37,469 nucleotides of DNA from Verrucomicrobiota bacterium (GTDB lineage Bacteria; Verrucomicrobiota; Verrucomicrobiia; Methylacidiphilales; UBA1321), in assembly GCA_013285645.1 (NCBI GenBank), contig JABDHJ010000026.1:1-37469 (forward strand). The letters run 5' to 3'. Shown here piece by piece: positions 34,516 through 37,469 of this stretch. The stretch's first letter is position 1, and each line of letters begins with the position of its first letter. A program made the position numbers and the translations under genes. The notes under the pieces were generated by a model that worked only from the letters and a program-made list of their open reading frames with translations, searched no databases and was not told where the DNA came from.

Positions 34516-34881
34516 ATGGCAGCTCCGAGTAAAATAGCCTCAATACTTGCCGCAATACCGCTTTTGCTATTTGCCACTGCGGGCTTTGTTAATAAGGACT
34601 GGCGAGTCTGGCTATTTTTAGCGATGCCCGTCTTCTTTTTTCTTTCGTTGTTTGATGCAGGTCAGCGTACTGAAGTAATCAAAAGAAAGTGGAATCCGTC
34701 GGGGCTGCTTATAGGACTAAGTATTCCAGCATATCTTCTAACACACGCAGAAATTATCACATGGGGAAACCCCGCCATATTCATTGCAACAAATGCCACT
34801 GGTGTAGTGCTTATCGCTGCACTTGCTTTTTTTCGCGATAAACGAGCCGCAGAGAAACTGGAGACTCCGAAAGACCTCTAA
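34516..34881 (+). CDS. Small membrane protein of unknown function
   Basis: 121 aa with four hydrophobic segments (about residues 7-24, 31-46, 62-77 and 86-106) and a charged C-terminal tail (FFRDKRAAEKLETPKDL). I do not recognise the family. It is noticeably more AT-rich than metK and ahcY on either side and uses codons they avoid (ATA, TTA, GGA), which suggests later acquisition. It starts 10 bp after the metK stop and is followed by a family-D inverted pair. It may be co-transcribed with metK, but nothing ties it to methionine metabolism. Confidence 0.6.
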   Translation: MAAPSKIASILAAIPLLLFATAGFVNKDWRVWLFLAMPVFFFLSLFDAGQRTEVIKRKWNPSGLLIGLSIPAYLLTHAEIITWGNPAIFIATNATGVVLIAALAFFRDKRAAEKLETPKDL

Positions 34882-34898
34882 ATTTACAAATAACAATC

Positions 34899-34982
34899 CG
34901 TCATCCTGAGCTTGTCGAAGGATCAGTTTAGTCGCTTGAGCAAAGGCAGGCGAAACTGATCCTTCGACAAGCTCAGGATGAC
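34899..34982. repeat. Family D inverted pair
   Basis: Left unit 34899-34929 (CGTCATCCTGAGCTTGTCG then AAGGATCAGTTT) and right unit 34953-34982 (AAACTGATCCTTCGAC then AAGCTCAGGATGAC) are perfect reverse complements over about 29 bp, with a 23-base spacer. The pair lies between the small membrane protein gene and ahcY, ending 40 bp before the ahcY ATG. Confidence 0.93.
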
Positions 34983-35022
34983 AAATTTTTTAAAACGAAC
35001 ATCAAAAGAAAGAACCAACATC

Positions 35023-36327
35023 ATGAGCAACGACTACAAAGTTAAGGACATCACGCAGGCCGAATTTGGCCGCAAGGAAATCACCATCGCCGAACACGAG
35101 ATGCCCGGTCTCATGGCGCTGCGCGCCGAGTACAAGGGCAAGAAGCCGCTCGCGGGCGCGAAGATCGCCGGCTGTCTCCACATGACCATCCAGACCGCCG
35201 TGCTCATCGAGACGCTGGTCGATCTCGGCGCGGAAGTGCGCTGGAGCTCCTGCAACATTTTCTCCACGCAGGATCACGCCGCCGCGGCTATCGCCAAGGC
35301 CGGCATCGCGGTCTTCGCCTGGAAAGGCATGAACGCCGAGGAATTCGACTGGTGCATCGAGCAGACGCTCAAATGGCCGGACGGCTCGCAGCTCAACATG
35401 ATCCTCGATGACGGCGGCGACCTGACCAACATGGTCCACGACAAGTATCCCGCGCTTATCGCCGGCATCCACGGTCTCTCCGAAGAGACGACCACCGGCG
35501 TGCACCGCCTCTACGAGCGCGTCAAGAAGGGCACCCTCAAGATGCCTGCGTTCAACGTCAACGACTCGTGCACGAAGAGCAAGTTCGACAATCTCTACGG
35601 CTGCCGCGAATCGTTCATCGACGCGGTCAAGCGCGCCACCGACGTCATGGTCGCAGGCAAGGTTGTCGTCGTCGCTGGTTACGGCGATGTCGGCAAGGGC
35701 TGCGTGCAGGCCGCGAAGGGCCTCGGCGCCCGCGTCGTCGTCACGGAAATCGATCCGATCAATGCGCTCCAGGCCGCGATGGAAGGTTTCCAGGTCACGA
35801 CCATGGACGAAGCCTGCCAGTTCGGTGACATCTTCGTCACCACCACCGGCAACGTTGACGTCATCACCCGCGCCCACATGGACAAGATGAAGACGCAGGC
35901 GATCGTCTGTAACATCGGCCATTTCGATTCCGAAGTCGAAGTCGGTTCGCTCTACAACGACAAGGGCCTCAAGAAGGTCGAAATCAAGCCGCAGGTCGAC
36001 CAGTTCACCTGGCCGAGCGGCAAGGTGCTCACCGTGCTCGCCGAAGGCCGTCTCGTGAATCTTGGTTGCGCCACCGGCCACCCGAGCTTCGTGATGTCCG
36101 CCTCGTTTACCAACCAGACCATCGCGCAGCTCGAACTCTGGAGCACCAAGGGCCAGAACAAGTACAAGAACGAAGTCTACGTTCTGCCCAAGTCGCTTGA
36201 TGAAAAAGTCGCGCGTCTGCATCTCGGCCAACTCGGCGTGAAGCTCACCAAGTTGACGTCCAAGCAGGCTGAGTATCTTGGCATCTCGGTTGATGGGCCT
36301 TACAAGGCTGAGAATTATCGGTATTAA
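35023..36327 (+). CDS. ahcY: S-adenosylhomocysteine hydrolase
   Basis: Removes the methyltransferase by-product SAH by reversible hydrolysis to adenosine and homocysteine, using bound NAD. The ATG at 35023 gives 434 aa. Features are the substrate-binding N-terminal part ([32 protein letters not shown]), the lysine/asparagine region [17 protein letters not shown], the NAD loop G219-Y-G-D-V-G224, [13 protein letters not shown], and the conserved C-terminal KAENYRY. An in-frame ATG at 34978 would add 15 residues from the repeat DNA and is rejected. No Shine-Dalgarno sequence is present. Forms the methyl-cycle pair with metK. Ends in a clear terminator. Confidence 0.97.
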   Translation: MSNDYKVKDITQAEFGRKEITIAEHEMPGLMALRAEYKGKKPLAGAKIAGCLHMTIQTAVLIETLVDLGAEVRWSSCNIFSTQDHAAAAIAKAGIAVFAWKGMNAEEFDWCIEQTLKWPDGSQLNMILDDGGDLTNMVHDKYPALIAGIHGLSEETTTGVHRLYERVKKGTLKMPAFNVNDSCTKSKFDNLYGCRESFIDAVKRATDVMVAGKVVVVAGYGDVGKGCVQAAKGLGARVVVTEIDPINALQAAMEGFQVTTMDEACQFGDIFVTTTGNVDVITRAHMDKMKTQAIVCNIGHFDSEVEVGSLYNDKGLKKVEIKPQVDQFTWPSGKVLTVLAEGRLVNLGCATGHPSFVMSASFTNQTIAQLELWSTKGQNKYKNEVYVLPKSLDEKVARLHLGQLGVKLTKLTSKQAEYLGISVDGPYKAENYRY

Positions 36328-36330
36328 GTA

Positions 36331-36361
36331 GGTAGCCGTCGCACGGAGTGCACGGGCTACC
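36331..36361 (+). repeat. Family B repeat, variant copy
   Basis: GGTAGCCGTCGCACGGAGTG then CACGGGCTACC. The outer arms GGTAGCC/GGCTACC pair, while the centre differs from the 27-bp copies. It lies directly after the ahcY stop. Confidence 0.8.
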
Positions 36362-36366
36362 CAGGA

Positions 36367-36414
36367 AGCCCCGGATGCGAACGCGAACACGCGTCGTGTC
36401 CGGGGCTTTTTCGT
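36367..36414 (+). terminator. ahcY rho-independent terminator
   Basis: Stem AGCCCCGGA (36367-36375) / TCCGGGGCT (36399-36407), followed by TTTTTCGTTTT; 40 bp after the ahcY stop. Confidence 0.9.
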
Positions 36415-36431
36415 TTTCCATTCTCCCGGCT

Positions 36432-36569
36432 CCCTCGTTCCCAAACTCTATTTGGGAACGCACTTACTGAGGCAACTCCATTGCCGACCTCTACGCCAAA
36501 ACTCACACGTCTCGGAGCAATGGAATTGCGCGGACAATTGCGTTCCCAAATGGAGTTTGGGAACGAGGG
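36432..36569. repeat. Family A inverted pair (REPIN-like), second example
   Basis: Left unit starts CCCTCGTTCCCAAACTC; right unit (about 36512-36569) ends GTTTGGGAACGAGGG. The right unit is nearly the reverse complement of the single copy at 6971-7026, including its outer half CAATTGTCCGCGCAATTCC. The pair ends 4 bp from the stop codon of the TPR gene. Confidence 0.9.
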
Positions 36570-36573
36570 GAAA

Positions 36574-37469
36574 TTACTTCTTCAGTGGCTTGGGCTTCGC
36601 GGCAGCAGGCGTATTCGTCGCGGACAAATTGGTGGTGGACTGCATATTCATCAGCGCCTGAAAACGCGGATCGTCATGCATGTACTGGAATTTGGGATCG
36701 ATCCCCGCCGAGATGAGCGCGTTGGTGCCGCCATACTGCGCGGCCTGCGTTAGATATTTGATCGCTTCGTCGCGGTGATTAAGCGAGGCGTGCAGGCCGG
36801 CGAGATAATAGATCATCTGACTCGCCTTGGGATCGATCTGCGCGCGGGCCTCGAGGAACGCGATGGCCGCATCCGGATTGTGCGCCTTATCGACATAATA
36901 CTGGATGACATCGGCCATGTCTTCGTGGCTCCAATTGGTCAATCCGGCGGTGCTGCGCAGGCGGTCGTAAAGCTCGGTGTATTTGCCTTCGTCCTGAAGA
37001 AGTGCGGCGAGGTCGAGATTCAGATGAACGTCATAAGGAGACTTGGCCAATTCGGCGCGCAATTCCGTCTCACGTTGGCCGAACAGCTTCGCCGCCTTGA
37101 GTGCCTCGACCATCTTTGGAAACTGATCGTTGGCGGGATCGGTATCCACAGCGGTTTGAGCCACCGAGACGGCTTCATCATAACGCTGCTGTCTCACCAG
37201 AAGGCGGGTCATGTCGTTCACGGCGTCCGGTAATTGCGGGCAGAGGGTAAGGGACAGTTTCAGCCAATGTTCTTCCTCCTTGTCCAGATGCCGATAGCGA
37301 TAGAGGTCGGCGTGCCAGAGGGCCAGCTTGCCAAAGTTAAGAACGGCCATGTCGTCGAGCCGGAATCGGGGATCGGTCAGAAGCTTCCGGCTATAATCGT
37401 CCCAGAATCTGTAGTCCTTCTCAATTTCTGCGGGCGGAAGGGCGCCGAGAGGCGTGGGATTAAGTTTGA
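36574..37469 (-). CDS. TPR-repeat protein, C-terminal part (5' end outside window)
   Basis: The minus-strand frame is open to the window edge, about 40 codons beyond the internal ATG at 37350, so this is the C-terminal 298 codons or fewer of a longer protein. It is all helical, with tetratricopeptide-like repeats (LPDAVNDMTRLLVRQQRYDE, MIYYLAGLHASLNHRDEAIK) and an Ala/Lys-rich end (NTPAAAKPKPLKK). The segment before 37350 (EKDYRFWDDYSRKLL, TDPRFRLDD) resembles the region following the membrane domain of large verrucomicrobial DUF2723-type proteins; that link is inference. Function unknown. A family-A pair lies 4 bp after its stop. Confidence 0.75.
   Translation of the reverse strand, partial: KLNPTPLGALPPAEIEKDYRFWDDYSRKLLTDPRFRLDDMAVLNFGKLALWHADLYRYRHLDKEEEHWLKLSLTLCPQLPDAVNDMTRLLVRQQRYDEAVSVAQTAVDTDPANDQFPKMVEALKAAKLFGQRETELRAELAKSPYDVHLNLDLAALLQDEGKYTELYDRLRSTAGLTNWSHEDMADVIQYYVDKAHNPDAAIAFLEARAQIDPKASQMIYYLAGLHASLNHRDEAIKYLTQAAQYGGTNALISAGIDPKFQYMHDDPRFQALMNMQSTTNLSATNTPAAAKPKPLKK

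Noticed and set aside
34882..35022. Possible SAH riboswitch upstream of ahcY
   Set aside because: The region is almost entirely the family-D inverted pair, with no SAH riboswitch core.
35002..36444. 480-codon minus-strand frame opposite ahcY
   Set aside because: ahcY is unmistakable on the plus strand; the opposite frame has no recognisable domain and arises from codon bias.

Overview
The window looks like a chromosomal segment of a moderately GC-rich (roughly 58-60% by eye) Gram-negative bacterium, most likely a member of the Verrucomicrobiota. This rests on the mixture of gene types: a BBP2-type porin, a PhyH dioxygenase paired with an AraC regulator, a ClpS/DUF2017/ThiF-rhodanese cluster, mreD-mrdA-rodA-rng, and a TPR protein resembling the tail of large verrucomicrobial membrane proteins. 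Both ends cut a gene: pstA on the left and the TPR protein on the right. No rRNA, tRNA, CRISPR array, prophage or transposase gene was seen.

Layout. 1-3.0 kb: phosphate uptake and its control (pstA, pstB, phoU). 3.2-4.9 kb: divergent PhyH dioxygenase and AraC regulator. 5.0-6.9 kb: SDR epimerase plus a small exported protein (minus), then a gamma-carbonic anhydrase-like protein (plus). 7.1-10.8 kb: a Phd/PIN toxin-antitoxin pair directly behind uvrA. 11.3-19.0 kb: TetR regulator, small ORF, RND efflux pair, luciferase-like oxidoreductase and Bcr/CflA-type MFS exporter. 19.2-22.7 kb (minus): P-II protein glnB, then moeZ-like/clpS/DUF2017/HAD phosphatase, the last four apparently one operon. 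22.9-24.3 kb: porin with a long structured leader. 24.8-31.5 kb: elongasome genes mreD-mrdA and rodA-rng, split by an oppositely oriented phosphodiesterase gene. 31.7-37.5 kb: outer-membrane-like protein, a decayed antitoxin, metK, a small membrane protein, ahcY and the TPR protein.

The most striking layer is not a gene. At least five families of short, mostly palindromic repeats fill the intergenic gaps, often as inverted pairs resembling REPINs or MITEs. I call them A (core CGTTCCCAA/TTGGGAACG), B (GGTAGCCGTCGC/GCGACGG), C (GGAGGGNCARCCTCCGGC), D (TCATCCTGAGCTTGTCGAAGG) and E (9-nt periodic AATTCCGTT). They are not confined to gaps. Three family-B units sit in frame inside uvrA and add about 45 residues. 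Families C and B supply the C-terminus and stop codon of the carbonic anhydrase-like gene. A family-C pair fills the moeZ-clpS gap and may give clpS its ribosome-binding site. This in-frame exaptation of palindromic repeats, comparable to the Rickettsia palindromic elements, is the best candidate for something undescribed here.

Other points of note are a probably leaderless, self-regulated toxin-antitoxin promoter, a matching operator in front of the TetR gene and the efflux genes, an orphan antitoxin that has lost its ATG, and a plus-strand terminator with no gene in front of it that suggests a small RNA. All calls were made by reading the sequence; no database search was run.
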